Assembly: GCA_026182355.1 (NCBI GenBank)
Contig: JAPFBL010000103.1
Coordinates: 1,178,001-1,242,000 of the forward strand
Direction: 5' to 3'
DNA: 64,000 nt
Source: Hermatobates lingyangjiaoensis
Lineage: Eukaryota; Arthropoda; Insecta; Hemiptera; Hermatobatidae
In this document: piece after piece, positions 20,951-33,477 of the stretch
Layout: every line of letters begins with the position of its first letter
How positions within the stretch are numbered: the stretch's first letter is position 1
The notes under the pieces: model-generated
Seen by the model: only the letters and a program-made list of their open reading frames with translations
The model's database searches: none
Told to the model about the DNA's origin: nothing
Translations under genes and position numbers: made by a program

Positions 20951-21909
20951 ATTATGTGAAATTTGAATGCATCCGTATTAAAATATTTTTATTTGACCTA
21001 GAACAAAACATTAATATTTCTCAGTAATAACCTATTTGATATAAGTGATAAGATGATTACAATAACGAGCGCTCATTGTGACAAGTTAACTGGAGTTCAT
21101 ATGTCTTAGTCAGAGGATCTGCAGAAATTAGTGCTTATTATGAGCGTGATGTCACAGGTGGGTGGAGTCACAAGCGCATTCCTGTCAGGGCGTGAGTGTT
21201 GCTGGAATAAAAGCCGAAAAACTTCAGAGGATGCAAATCTCTCGCGATAAAAATACGTACTCTAGTTAACATCATCGTACGTAACATATAGGTCGAAGGA
21301 AGGAAAGTAGTGAAAATAATTATGAAGTATATAGTGACATGTCCTATTCTATTTTATTATATAAAACAATACATTTTCATTTTGTGCTCATGCTTTGAAG
21401 GCCTACTTTCATGGAGGATGTCACCTTCCTCTTCTTCTTTCCAATACCCTTATCTTTCAACAAAACCCGGTAAAATATTACTGTTTTGGATTAACGTACA
21501 GTTATTAGCAAAAGTGTAAAAGTATTATGACATCTGGAAAAGCTAATCTTCTACATGTTTCAATTCTTATCTATCTCAACATTTTTAAAAATGCATACAC
21601 AAGAAAAGTAAATATTTTCTCTTCAGCAAATAATATTATAGTAGAGAAATAAACACTAGCTCATAGAGGATTGGAAATTTAATTTAAAAAAAAAAGCTTT
21701 TAAAACTTTTAACACCAGACTGCTAATTGAATTTGTCTGTAGAACCTACATACTGTTTGCAAAATCACTTGATTGTTGAAAGATTAGTTTTCGACCCTAA
21801 TCTATGTAACACTCTTTGTTCCTTTCCAAAGTACTTGAACTCATTATCTTAAATTTTATTAAGTTTGTTAAAATATTTCATTGTTCATATGGACTTTTCG
21901 TTTTATTCG
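20951..21909. other. AT-rich sequence with a GC-richer promoter-like patch
   Basis: At 21110-21260 GC rises. There is a CRE-like GTGATGTCAC (about 21147-21156), a GGTGGGTGGAGTCAC patch, and a TATA-like AATAAAAG (21206-21213) about 55 bp downstream. No open frame follows that I can name. Weak evidence for a promoter. Confidence 0.3.
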
Positions 21910-22080
21910 GCATATATATATATATTTTTTTTTTCAGTTCAATGTACATAAAGAAACGTAGAGAATTAAAAAACACACACTTACAGTCTCTACGTTTATT
22001 TATGTACATTGAACTGTATTTGTCCATTTCGGATCGTATTTTCATCAAAAAAGTGTATATTTTTTTTCAGATATACATGT
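21910..22080. repeat. Short palindrome joined to a lineage-B PLE tail, between (TA)n and T-rich tracts
   Basis: 'cagttcaatgtacataaa' to 'cgtagaga' (21935-21963) pairs with 'tctctacgtttatttatgta' to 'ttgaactg' (21989-22016). It then continues 'ttgtccatttcggatcgtat', which matches the lineage-B tail at 12552-12590. The left border is (TA)n 21911-21924. The same design as the other palindromes, but smaller. Confidence 0.65.
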
Positions 22081-22154
22081 ATGTTCTTTCTTATTTTTCC
22101 TTACCTCACCTGAAGCGGAAAAGATCGAAAAAAGTCTTTTTTTTGTTTTGTACT

Positions 22155-22255
22155 TCGATCTTTAATTATATATATATATAATATTATATATATAAAAATA
22201 TATAATATTGTTGTAATATTTTATATATATAATATAATATATATAATATATTTAT
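22155..22255. repeat. Compound TA-rich microsatellite
   Basis: Interrupted (TA)n and TATAATAT runs, internally self-complementary. No gene content. Confidence 0.85.
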
Positions 22256-25200
22256 TTTGTTAAACAATATATTGATAATGTAATAAATGAAAAATAATTT
22301 TGCCATAAGAATAATTATATAATTATTATTCATTAGACTATTGCATTTACTATGAAATAAAATTCATGGAAAATTTCTTTGAATTCCCTCAACAAACTAC
22401 GAGTATTTGGCTGATGGCACTACATGTTGCATGAGTGTTGATTCACCTGCTGATTTTTCCTTGATAAGGTTCATCATCTGTTGTTTCTATTTAAGGTGTA
22501 TATTTTTAGTGATTTTTTACCTTCAATTTGTTATTTCTCTATTTCTTATTGGAACATGTTGAACTATATTTTTATTTCTCATCTTATTTCCCGCCATAAA
22601 TATGTTTTTCTTTGTATACTATTTTAAGAGGTTGTCATGAAGAGTTGAATGATTTTCTTTTACATCTTTTAGTTTGTTTGGGACGCCGGGGTAGATGGCC
22701 AATCTTTTCCTCTTCCATCCCATTACATTGACAAGGAGAGGATGTCTGGGTTATTAATTTAAATAAATAACTTTACACCTGTCATATCTCGTGCATATTT
22801 TTGTAATACCTCCTCCATCAAATATTATATATTTCATTTTCAATCATTCTGGTAGGTTGAATGTCACTTTTTCTTTTGTTTATGTATATCATCAATTTTT
22901 TCTTGAAATTATTGTTTTCTTCTCAACCCATCTCAGAAGTGATGAAGGGCTAACCATTGTAGGTTAATTATATGATATATTCATGAGCAAATGGTTTGCC
23001 CGCTCATTTCTGTTATAAGAATATGAAACGTTTTAAAAAAATATATCCAAAGTTTTTTCAAAAATTTTTGCTGAAGAAAGCATCAACAAAAAAATAAATG
23101 AAAGAAGTTTCATTTTTCAATACTCAATCTATCAACTAAAGCTAGTTGATACTCTCTGATACTACTGCTCAATAAATGTCAGAATGTCGAAGTTTCGACC
23201 TAGTTATTGCATCCCTACAGATTATTTTTTTTATATAATATACGATTTAGTATAATTCTGTTATTTAAGATCGTGAAGTATTTCTTGATGGATTAAAATT
23301 CTCTCAAGAACCATTGAATTGCATATGTCAAGCTGTATAAACAAAATAAAAAAATAATTCTTAAAAATTAATATGAAAAGGAAGGACTATTTGAATGTTT
23401 TTAAAAGATATTAAGTCAATTCTAAAGGAATAAGTGCCCTCATTAGATTTTTGAAGGAAAATATGAACCCCTTTGAGGCAGCTTTACGCATCTTTTTCCT
23501 TAATATTCAATGATAAGGTTTAAAGTATCATTTCATATTTTAGTAAGTAATGTTTTTTTATAAATTTAGTTTTTTTTAGATCTCTAATATTTGATACTTT
23601 TTATAAACGACCAAAATAAAGTTGAAATGTTTTGCCTCTCCCAGTAAGTTATATTTTAATGGTTTGAAAAAATACTTATTAAAATTATGAACAACTTTTA
23701 ATCATATGAAAAATTATGAATTACGAAAAACATAGGTGTGTCAGACTATTTAGAACAAAAATCAATATAATTTGAAAACAACCTGTTATATATATGAAGT
23801 TATCAGTATGACATAACAATAGAGAAAACAAACTTTATCATTAATATAAACATAATAGATTTAGCAATGTATTTATTTTCTCTTTAATTTTTTTTTTATA
23901 CGTATTTATTTCTTGATGAGTTCATAAAAAAGAAATAACATTCAGAAACAAAATTAATTACGGTCTGATCGCATCTCGAAGAGAAAAAAATGCATTTCCT
24001 CACAATAAGTCACGTAAGTACATTTAACAATATTAAAACATTAAACAAATAAAAATATAAATAATATTCGTCGAAGTGAAAATCCAAATGAAACAAACAG
24101 ATTTGATAACACCAAGACCTTTGGTCTAAAGTATTATGGCTATGAGTACATAATCACAACAGAAGCATCTGAATATATACCTAAAGATAGAAGACATCTT
24201 CAATTTTAATTAAAATATAATGAGAAAAAATGTTTATACTTTTTTCCTGTTTAAATGCAATAAATTGGAGTGTTTGTGTTTTGAAATTATGGAATAAGAT
24301 CCTGCAGTTCATTAAAAAAATACAACTAATATGTGAATACTTATCTGAGTGTTCCTTGTAGTGAGAAATTAAAAATTATTTCGAAGTTTTTAACGGTAAT
24401 AATCTTTCCGTTTCTACTCATTCCTGCGTATAGTCTATTAATTTGTATCTATTTCTTACTTACACTTCTTACATCAGAAGATAAACTTGTAGAAGAACTC
24501 TAAGTGGTTAAAAATGCGTTGCTTTATTGTTAAAAGTTGTTTGTATGAGAATGTTTACAACAATTGCCAAGTATGAGTGGTTTTTTGAATGGGAACTTCG
24601 TCCCATATACTCGTATGTGAACAGTATGTAGTAGCTTACTTGGTCATTGGGGAACGTAACGTTCATACCTCCTTATCAATTAGAATTATATGACGATGTT
24701 TTAATTTATTTTAGTGGTGTATAAAATGAATAAATACGGAATGTTAAATGTAAGTGTGAAATTTTTAACGTTTATATGAAATATGAACTATTTGAAAACA
24801 TGGGATATGTTATTGATTTAAAGTTTGAGCCAAATACGCTAAATGCCTGCTGAAATATAAGCATGTTATATATTCGTAAACTTATACAAAGAAGGGTTTA
24901 GGTCTTTCCTCTCAAAAACCATGGTCTGTATAATCGGTAATTAGTTTTGGTCTCTGTGAGATACACACAGGTCCAAGTGGAATGACATTTAGGACAAACG
25001 TCTGAGTTGTTAGTTTTGATTGATACCTTGAAGGTTAATAGTAGCTCTTGTGTTTTTAAATAATAAATCACAACACATTGTCAGAATAACTTTAATGTTG
25101 GTAATCTTTGCAAAGATCCCATTTTGGTGTCAAGCGTTCTAAAAATTTTTAAAGAATTAAAAAGATAAAAAAATTGTAATATTTCAGATTAATAGGCATT

Positions 25201-26822
25201 AATTATGCAATTATTTTAGTAAAGAATAATATACCAACATTTTTCAAATTTTTCTTTCTAAATTAGACCGATTTAGATATTGTTCGTCTTCTAGAGCCAA
25301 CTGACAGTTTTTCTACGGAAGACAGTCAAGAACGGAAACAAATCAACTAAGGAAAGAAGTTTATGAGATAATATGGCACATTCTTGCTTAATTATTATTT
25401 TCTACTCTGTGGTGCCAATATTGATTATTCATTTAGGTTTAATATTTTTGGTAATATTAGAATCAAATTAAGTTAACTTAAGTAACCCCCTCTAAAAACA
25501 TATTAAAGACAAAATGTTTAGAAAACCATCTTGAAGGGGAAATTATTTGTGTTCAGGACAAAGAAATGAGATAAAAATTATAAAGGGTGAAAGAAAATTC
25601 TCTTGAAACTTCAAGAGTCATTTTGCAACTTTCATTTATTAAAAATCTTTTATTCTACAAACAAGCCATTTCAAAGTTTTATAACTTACAAATTCTAAGC
25701 TTGCTGAAACAATTTATTTTTGTGGTTGTAGTCAATATATATTTTATTTATCCCTATATCATGTTCAAACAAAATTACAAAAGAATAATAAAAAAAATCA
25801 GAACAGTCTCTACGATGTTAGTTAATTAGAAAAATTTACTTTATATTTTGTTTTTTAATAATAATAAAATTTATTACGATTAAGAGAGTGTTATAATTAT
25901 CATTTTATGTTTTACTGAATTCTTATACGATCACCTAAAGATATTTATTTACCTATTCACCTCATTTATTCAAGAAAAATAAGTGTTTTAAATACATAAA
26001 TATATCGCAATTTATTCTATTAACATGTTATGATTGATTTTAATAGAAATAACAATGCAAAGAATGCAGAATTTAGAGAAATCAACTTCCAAAATGTTAA
26101 GCATAAATTTCTTGCCTTAGTACTTCTATGCAATCAATTCACAATGTCTGACAAAAACAAAACAATATATAAAGGAATTTTGCTGTTACAAAGTGTGATA
26201 AATGATAAAGTGTAACTGTATTATGAATGGATGCTTAGAACCTGGAAATATGCGAATCCACTTTTACGAGGTATTATTTTCTTAGCTCACAATGTTTATA
26301 ATAACCCCCGATAACATGAACTGGGGTAATTAATGTAACTGATAACAGTACTAAACTTGTCAGATAACACATTTACATTTTTAGTAGAATGATATCATTA
26401 AAACATGAAAGGGGTAAGTATTTTAGTGAAATACTCATTTTGAAAATGTTAAGAAAGGAAAAAATATTGTCTTTCACGATGTATGATGAATTGGTTTTTA
26501 TATAGGTATTCATAGAAATAATGAAATATGGATATAGAATAAAAGAAAAGGAAACTGTGAAAGACAGAGGTTGTGAGAAGAGATAATGGGGGTTTGGGGC
26601 CTCTGAGATGACAAAGGAATACTCTGACGCCTATTAGCAATGACACTTCCCTTAACAGCTACCTTATTCACTTTTGAGCAATAATAATTTGATAGAATAA
26701 CTTTTACTAAACAAAGAGAATTCTTCAATTGATATAAGGAATCTTTTTTTTTATATGCATTTAAATTGACTTATTCTCCAATTATTTTGTAATGCTTCAT
26801 GTGACACTGTGAAAGTAACTCT
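22256..26822. other. Long AT-rich stretch, no gene seen
   Basis: About 4.5 kb without recognisable coding sequence, RNA gene or transposon end. A minor dyad 'gggaacttcgtccca' is near 24591. The short open frames at 25587 and 26030 lack coding character. Confidence 0.5.
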
Positions 26823-27035
26823 TTATATATATATATATATATATATAATATAATATATATATATATATATATATAACTTGAAATTACACAAAGCACGACA
26901 CAGAAAAGAGACTAAAAAGAACACTTACAGAATTCAATATTTCGAACTGTTGTTCGTCATCAGGATAGTAGACTAGAAGAGAGGACGAAGTGAGAGAGAT
27001 CTCCCCACGTCGAAGAACGGAGCGCGAATATATAT
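26823..27035 (-). repeat. Penelope-type terminal sequence, family D, antisense copy between (TA)n tracts
   Basis: (TA)n 26823-26874 borders it on the left and (TA)n about 27028-27035 on the right. On the minus strand it reads 'acttcgtcctctcttctag', then CUGAUGA-C-GAAC-aaca-GUUC-GAAA (26940-26963), then 'tattgaattctgtaagtgtt' and a T-rich tail. Best-preserved copy of family D; others at 2143-2265 and 39000-39200. Confidence 0.82.
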
Positions 27036-27049
27036 ATATGTATGTATGT

Positions 27050-27371
27050 AACATAAAAAGGATAAAATGGGATGCGGTCAGTTTCTTCCTCTTCCAATCA
27101 AACTCTCATTGCCGACGTTTCGATTTTATTCAAAATCATTTTCAAAGGCAAAAGTAGGAATGTTTGAAAATGAACGAACCATTACAAATTACATTACTAA
27201 AACAGTATGTTTTTACTGTTTCAGTAAAGTAATTTGTTATAGTTTGTTCATTTTCAAACATTCCTACTTTTGCCTTTGAAAATGATTTTGAATAAAATCG
27301 AAACGTCGGCAATGAGAGTTTGATTGGAAGAGGAAGAAACTGACTGCATCCCAATTTATCTTTTTTATGTT
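27050..27371. repeat. Near-perfect palindrome of family C, arms 158 bp, 6-nt loop
   Basis: Arms 27050-27207 and 27214-27371 mirror one another, so the two open frames 27067-27279 (+) and 27142-27354 (-) encode nearly the same peptide. That is a by-product of the symmetry, not evidence for a gene. Each arm carries UGAAAA-U-GAUUUU-gaau-AAAAUC-GAAACGUC. Bordered by (TA)n from 27371 on the right and TATG/TATA repeats on the left. The full stem would be over 150 bp long if transcribed. Confidence 0.93.
27270..27312 (+). ncRNA. Hammerhead-ribozyme-like motif (family C, right arm)
   Basis: Possible stem I is TTGCC (27270-27274) with GGCAA (27308-27312). The core TTGAAAA occupies the CUGANGA position. 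Stem II GATTTT/AAAATC (27284-27289, 27294-27299) closes with loop GAAT. GAAA follows (27300-27303), then CGTC, whose GUC would be the cleavage triplet. Stem III would be only A-U and C-G with no loop, so activity would need a dimer, as proposed for PLE hammerheads. Departures from consensus: the C3 and G8 positions, and one extra base before stem II. Activity is unproven. Confidence 0.35.
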
Positions 27372-27481
27372 ATATATATATATATTATATAATATATAAA
27401 ATATATTATATATTTTAAAAGCCTCGTCATCACGAAGATAAAAAGATACAAATATACATATATTTAAATATATGAAGTTAA

Positions 27482-27680
27482 TAGCCGTTGCGTCTACAAC
27501 GTGCTTGGTCTCCCTTTCTCTTTTCTCCTAAAGATGGATTGCCCGAAAATTTTAGTTTGTGAGTGTCTTTCTTTTCTTTGTGTGCTACCTATCCTCAATT
27601 TTGAACCGTTTTTGTTTCCAGTTTAAATCGTTTTTCCGTTTATTAAGTGAATATATTTAAATATATATATATATATATTA
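27482..27680 (+). repeat. Solo lineage-B PLE terminal sequence ending at (TA)n
   Basis: From 'agccgttgcgtctacaacgt' through 'ggtctccctttctcttttct' and the hairpin CUAAAGA-U-GGAUUGCCCGAAA (about 27527-27548) to 'aaatcgtttttccgtttatt' and (TA)n 27661-27680. Matches 12417-12590 throughout, so it defines the full length of the lineage-B end at about 180 bp. Confidence 0.85.
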
Positions 27681-28920
27681 CTGAATGGAAAGTCGTATTC
27701 AGTGTTTACCATTTTCATTTTACCTTTAATATTCATTGCATACGCTTTTCATCTTCGCATCTTTTAATTTATGTTGAAGTTCTCCAATCTTTTCGTGTAT
27801 GTTTGTCGTGACATATTTTAACGTATTCATGACAGCTCTTCTTATTATTGAATATTATTATAAATATTAAAATCAGGATATCAAAACGCTTATACAATCT
27901 TTAATCAATAATGTTTATTATAATGGAGATTTTAAGGAGTTCATGAATTATAGGACAAATTATAAAGATATAAAGATAGACCCATTATGAAACCGGTAAA
28001 GTTCTTTTAATACAATTAACAGTATTTTAGTATTTCATAAAAAATGTAATAAAAAAACCCTTAAATTTTACTTAATTCATAATATTAGGATACTAAAGTA
28101 ATTAAAACATCTTTGTAGTGAATAATATTTGTTCATTACAAAGATATGAACTTAATGCATTTTTGAATTTCTAAATATTGTTTAGACAAGTATATGTTAG
28201 TGTCAACAATGTGAAATCAATCCTGAATGAAATGGCAAATGAAGTTCAATATAAACTGACACAAACAAATGCAAAACCGGGCTCATTTGCCCTAACTTTT
28301 GGTTAGAACCGTCATCAGAAAAGAATAGAGGAGGAGATCTAGAATAATAGTACAGCGATGGGCTGGCGTCCCCATATAACTAATGAGCAAACACTTTTCC
28401 TTAGCATTCTGATTGCAATGATATAATTATATTACTGCATTGTAGAATGAAAATTGTGTGATTTATTACTTACAATAATGTTTAGAGTATGTTATTTACG
28501 GAAAAGTATATATTCTCTATTTCTTTGTTCTTATCACTTTTTTGCCGTATTAAGATAGTATTTCTTAATTGAAATAAACTCAACAAATCTGGTGTGACCT
28601 ACCACCTAAAATTACTCTACTGCAAAGAGCATTGCTATATTTATATGTTTCACTGCTCTTTATAAGAGATAAGTTGAAAAATTTGAACTGAAATTAATAT
28701 TTGGTTTACATGTTGCCAAATATAATTCCCTTCATAGAATATTTCACAGAAGGCATCCATTTTACGGATTGAAATCTTTTTGATTTGAAGAATTGTAGTC
28801 TTTGTGATATACTGATGTGTCAAAGATTATTAATGAAACCAGTGTAGATAAGTTGACTTTCATGAGTACTCCTGAGAAAAAGGTTATACTGGGGAATGAA
28901 ACAGTGAGCTGTTGAGAAAT
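27681..28920. other. AT-rich sequence with one PLE-end-like motif
   Basis: At about 28250-28330 the minus strand has 'tctgatgacggttctaacca' followed by AAAGTTAGG, a related CUGAUGA hairpin without GAAA. A CTGGAGTG-type motif ('atctggtgtgacctaccacc') is at 28586. No genes recognised. Confidence 0.45.
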
Positions 28921-28967
28921 GATTGGGGTCAAACAAACTCCCTGTTTGAGTTTGTTTGACCCCAATC
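28921..28967. repeat. Perfect 20-bp hairpin
   Basis: GATTGGGGTCAAACAAACTC (28921-28940), a 7-nt loop CCTGTTT, then the exact complement (28948-28967). A third GGGGTCAAA follows at 28968. No (TA)n border, so it differs from the PLE palindromes. Confidence 0.95.
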
Positions 28968-28976
28968 GGGGTCAAA

Positions 28977-29760
28977 ATACGGTTTGAGCATTTTATCACC
29001 TGGTTTTCATATCTACTGCTTAAGTATGCTAAGATTGTTATTATAAAAGAAAATTAGTCTCTGCATCATTTTTGAATATTTGACACACTGGTATACTTGT
29101 TATTACATGTATAGTTTCACTGTAATAATTTATATTTTGAACATTATTTAATCTTACTGAATAGGGATGTGTTAAATAGAGCATGAACAATACATATATG
29201 GGTTGTTTTACAATATTTTTTTTAAAGAAAAGTTGAAAGTAGTAAAGTTTTGAAACAAATGCAATAATATCACGCGAAATGGGGAGTTTTATTTTCCTTT
29301 CTGAAATTTGTAACCGTTTTTGTAGATAAGAATGACTTTATACTTCTTTAGTGTTACGCAATAAATCGACTCAGGAGTTTTTCAACTCATGTAAACACTG
29401 TATAACTTTTAACTTTGAACATTTATTGCTATGGTATTCCAGAACAAAGGTTTTCAGCAAGTGTTCTGGATGAAAAATTAAAGAAGTGCAACATTAATTT
29501 TCCTTTGTTTGTTCCAAATTTAGAAGCTGGATTAAAAAGGAACATATTTAGTGCATGTAACATAATTTACAGTTATCACCCAGTACAAACAAAATGTTGC
29601 ATAGGATGCTATGAAGGATTACAAGTTTATAGACGTACATACATTTAACTAGTTGTAATGATATATATTGAAATAGGCGACCAGGTTACAGCATTCTGCA
29701 GTTTATCAGAAATAATAATCCATACAATATTGTAGCAAAAAGTATAATTAATGGACAGAA
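28977..29760. other. AT-rich sequence upstream of a PLE remnant
   Basis: An open frame at 29415-29648 has a fairly balanced composition ('SVLDEKLKKCNINFPLFVPN') but no recognised homology. It could be a degraded upstream part of the PLE at 29790. Confidence 0.4.
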
Positions 29761-29789
29761 TTGCTTATTTTATTAATAGTCGTATAGTA

Positions 29790-30445
29790 CCTGCTGATGT
29801 GCATCATAATTCAGGTCCTAGGAGGGATTGCAGTGACTCTACTTTCCTCATCACCACTTACTTTCCTGGTGCTCATAGGCTGGGTGCAGTTATCAAAGAG
29901 TTTTCCCCTATACTTTCTTCTTCCTCTTGTACTTCTTCTGTCTTTAGTGAGGCACCTTCCATTTCCTACCGGAAACCTGCTAATCTTAGATCTATCTTTT
30001 CTCATATTTCTTCTCCTAAGCCTCCTAATACTGCTGGTCGTATGGTTCAAGGTGGACGTCATGGATGTCTTACCCTATCATCAATCCTGTTCCTTCCTTT
30101 ACTTCTTTCCTCAGGAAACGCACATACCCTATCCCTTACAATGTCACTTGTTCCTCTGGTAACTACGTTTACTGTTTGGACTGTGATGCTTTTTATGTGG
30201 GTTTGGCTTCCACCAAGCTAAGCCTGCATATGAATAATCACAGGTCAGCCGTTGGTAAACGCAGTAACCTTCCCGTTGCTACTCATGCCAGTTCTCTCGG
30301 ACTCAGTTTTAATGACTATTTCCGTGTACAGGTTCTGAGGCAGATAATCAAAACTAATTCTAATGTAACTCTGAGAGCTTCAGAAGAACCACTTATCCGT
30401 CTTCTGGGAGATAAATCTGCTCCTGGTCTTCACCCCAATCGTTGA
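29790..30445 (+). pseudogene. Penelope-like retroelement lineage B, GIY-YIG remnant (frameshifted)
   Basis: Two frames join near 30075. The first ends 'GGRHGCLT' and the second starts 'PIINPVPSFTSF'; a 4-nt deletion seems to have removed the Cys codon of CLTCP. Upstream are 'FLITTYFPGAHRLGAVIKEF' and 'ISYRKPANLRSIFSH', the same connector as at 13472-14160. Downstream are 'YVYCLDCDAFYVGLASTKLS', a HMNNHR segment, and 'LRASEEPLIRLLGDKSAPGL' ending in a normal stop. The catalytic Arg of SLRMNGH is His here, consistent with CpG decay. No reverse transcriptase is seen upstream. A dead copy. Confidence 0.85.
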
Positions 30446-30791
30446 TTATTCCTATGATATGTTTAGTCAAAGGAATAATAAAGTCAAAGGAATAATAATT
30501 TTGTCTTGATTTGTTTACTTATTTATTTTTATTTTAACTTGGATTTTTATAATGTGTTAATAGTTTTTATTTAAATGTTTTCATTGGTTTATTATTTATT
30601 TCTTTATCTGTCCTTGTCTCCCCTCCCTTCGTAAGTTAGCTACTCTTTTGGCGTGCTTCTTCAAGGCTATCAGCCGATCGTATCCAATTGTCGGATACAC
30701 TTTATCGGTTATCGGATATAAACTTTTATCTACCTGATGGTGACGCCATTGAAACATAATAGTGAGTTTTCGTTGCATTTGTGTATCTCTT

Positions 30792-30842
<51 letters not shown>

Positions 30843-31213
30843 TAATTTAAAATATATCTTGTTTCCAGAAATAAATAGAAGAAAATGTCATGTAGGATAT
30901 TCTAGAATAGAATTCTGAATTTTCAATATCGTACTAGTTTTGAGCTATAATATAATGCAAATAAATATGTTGTAAGTTAAATAAGATTGAACATTACAAA
31001 TGATATTTTCGTCTTTCATGTTTGAAGAGACCGTTACCAATATTTATAATATTTCATCTATTAAATTTAATTAGAGATGATTCAATATTATTTCTTAACA
31101 ACATCGATTATTCATAGGTCATAAATTTATCTCCTGCTCAATCAATAAGATGATTTTCATTGTTTATATGCAAGAATAAGGTATATAAGGCATTTATGTG
31201 AAATCTTTGTATA

Positions 31214-31253
<40 letters not shown>

Positions 31254-32715
31254 TCAGTGGCTATAAATCAGAAATGTGTCGTCTTATTGTATATATTCTT
31301 GACATTACTTAAGAATACATTGCATTAGAATAAACTGTTATGTTAACTATTGTATTTAGATATTCTATTCCTATACACTACTATAAAATATTTCTGAAAA
31401 AGGAATATTGTAGAGCAGTTTTCTTCCTTTTATAATTAAAATTATTAAACATTACAATTGAATAATCCATCATACCTAATGTATATATTTAGACTTTCGT
31501 TGTTTTTCTTCAGTCATTACCGTTTCGGATAGTTATTAATTTTTTCTATACATTTTGATGATAACTTGTCGGATATTCCAAATATATATTTAGATTTTCC
31601 TGCTATACTGGATATTTTATCTCACATTGAAGTAGAAAATGTATCAATTGCCTCTATTATAAGTTTGGTAATTAACGTAAGGGGTGTTATTTCAAAAATT
31701 TTAAGAAACTGCTTATTTAGCAAACTTATCAATCATTTACCAAGTGCAATGGTAAGGTATCATATGCAAATTAATTAAAAAATGAACTATATATCATTAA
31801 ATATATAGAACTTTTGGTAAATCTCTATTTGAATATCTATTAAAATTATGAATTCTTATTGCTGTAACATTTGAGTGGAACACTTACTACATTATATAAC
31901 AGCAAATAGCTGAAACCATTACTCATATAAGTATATGACCAATTTGATGCTAAACAACCACTACTTATTATAAAATAATTCATGGAAAATAAAAATACTT
32001 TGAAAAGAGTAAACGAATTCTTTTGCTGTGATTCAATGCAGTAATGTAAATATATTGTGACTACTCTGGGGTTGATTTAAAGTAATATTTTTTTGTCGTA
32101 TTTTGGAAAACCAAATTTATATTCCTTGTGTTTATGAGATATTCCTTAAGGCAAATATGTTAAAAATGTTAAAATAGTACTAATTAATTAATAACTGAAG
32201 AAAATTACATTAGGAATTGTAAATTTTGGCTAATTAGGGTATGGTGTAATTAGGACAAAAGGTTTTGCATAAAGAGGGCTTGATATAACTAAGCCTTGAA
32301 ACAGAATTGCTACGTGTCTTGCAAAAGAGAAAAGGAAAACTTTGTACCTGTTGTTAATAACATCAAACTCCGCATGATGTGCAATGGCCAACTATGAGAA
32401 AACTATTTTAAACTATGATAAAAGAAGATCACTGCATAAGTAAACAAATAACTATTTATATGCATTAAACTTAACTTTATTGCTTGAATGGCATAGCTTT
32501 TGTTTTCTTCTATGATTTTATACGTGATCTCTTATCATAGTCAAAACAAGAGTAAAATTCAAAAACTGATTATTTCATAGTCTATAATTATTATGAGTAG
32601 GGTTACTCAGTTCTTTGATACTCGTATATCTCCAGCAACTGATAGCAGGGCCCTTGGCAATTACTCGAGTACTTTGAAAAGGTTTGACTACCTAATCTTG
32701 AAAATTTTAAGTTGT
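30446..32715. other. PLE 3' flank, (TA)n tracts and AT-rich sequence
   Basis: Short tandem 'gtcaaaggaataataa' x2 at about 30465. (TA)n at 30796-30840. At 31194 the lineage-A tail 'tttatgtgaaatctttg' precedes (TA)n 31210-31248 without the rest of the element. No gene seen. Confidence 0.55.
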
Positions 32716-32966
32716 ATATATATATATATATATATAGCCCATTTATATATACGTATGTATAAAAAGATTTCACATAAACACGTAAAATAACAATCAATGA
32801 TCAAACCACAATAAGAAAATGGGAAAGCAAGACTAAGATCTTTCAACCGTAACAAGCGGTCTTCGTCAGAGTCCCACAGTTGGTTTTTTCACTCTGACGA
32901 AGACCGCTTGTTACGGTTAAAAGATCTTAGTCTTGCTTTCCCATTTTCTTATTGTGGTTTGATCAT
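32716..32966. repeat. (TA)n and palindrome of PLE lineage-A ends
   Basis: (TA)n 32716-32737. Arms about 32797-32871 and 32892-32966 are inverted copies around a 20-bp centre. The left arm extends outward through the family tail ('aaagatttcacataaaca'). Each has the CUGACGA-A-GACCG...GGUU-GAAA hairpin; the right arm has AAAA in place of GAAA. Confidence 0.9.
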
Positions 32967-33049
32967 ATACGTATGTATAATAATATGACATTTAGTAACT
33001 TCCGTAGTAGTAACAATTTGCATGTATATAATTGTTATGTTATTCACTA

Positions 33050-33265
33050 TAAAATTGGAACTTGACGATCCAAACTTGACACAATACGAGTTTAAAATCA
33101 AAGAAGAGTACCACAAAGAGTAAAGAAACACACCTTCAAACTCAAATTTTCGGAAAATCTCTCTCTCTCTTTTCTTCTGGAGATGGATCCCCAAAAATTT
33201 GAGTTTTTAAGCCTGTATCTTTACTCTGTGTGTTACTTTTCTTGGATTTCGAACTCGTATTTGTA
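33050..33265. repeat. Palindrome of PLE lineage-B ends, eroded
   Basis: Left arm (minus sense) about 33084-33167 has 'aaactcaaattttcgg'. Right arm about 33168-33265 has 'gatggatccccaaaaatttg' and 'ggatttcgaactcgtatt'. CT-rich centre. More diverged than 12395-13038. Confidence 0.75.
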
Positions 33266-33433
33266 TTGTAATGTTAGGTACGTAGCATATGTTCGTAGCC
33301 TCAGCGAAATGTCATAAGAACAACTCAAGTGAAGCACAAATAGGAAACTAATTACTTATGATACAGAGCTCAGATGATTATTATAAAATACATGTTAAAG
33401 ATGTAATACAAATAAAAAACTTTAGAAATTTAA

Positions 33434-33438
<5 letters not shown>

Positions 33439-33477
<39 letters not shown>

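Noticed and set aside
21816..22181. 121-codon frame rich in Tyr, Ile and Phe
   Set aside because: Runs through (TA)n and T-rich tracts and a palindrome; composition artefact.
27067..27354. Two 70-codon open frames, one on each strand, encoding nearly the same peptide
   Set aside because: They are mirror images produced by the palindrome 27050-27371, not genes.
28240..28330. Additional hammerhead-like motif (CUGAUGACGG...)
   Set aside because: Has the 5' core and a stem, but no GAAA after the stem, so it is noted only as a possible relative.
29797..30162. 121-codon hydrophobic open frame
   Set aside because: Out-of-frame reading of the PLE remnant at 29790-30445; its Leu/Ser richness comes from the T/C-rich sense strand.
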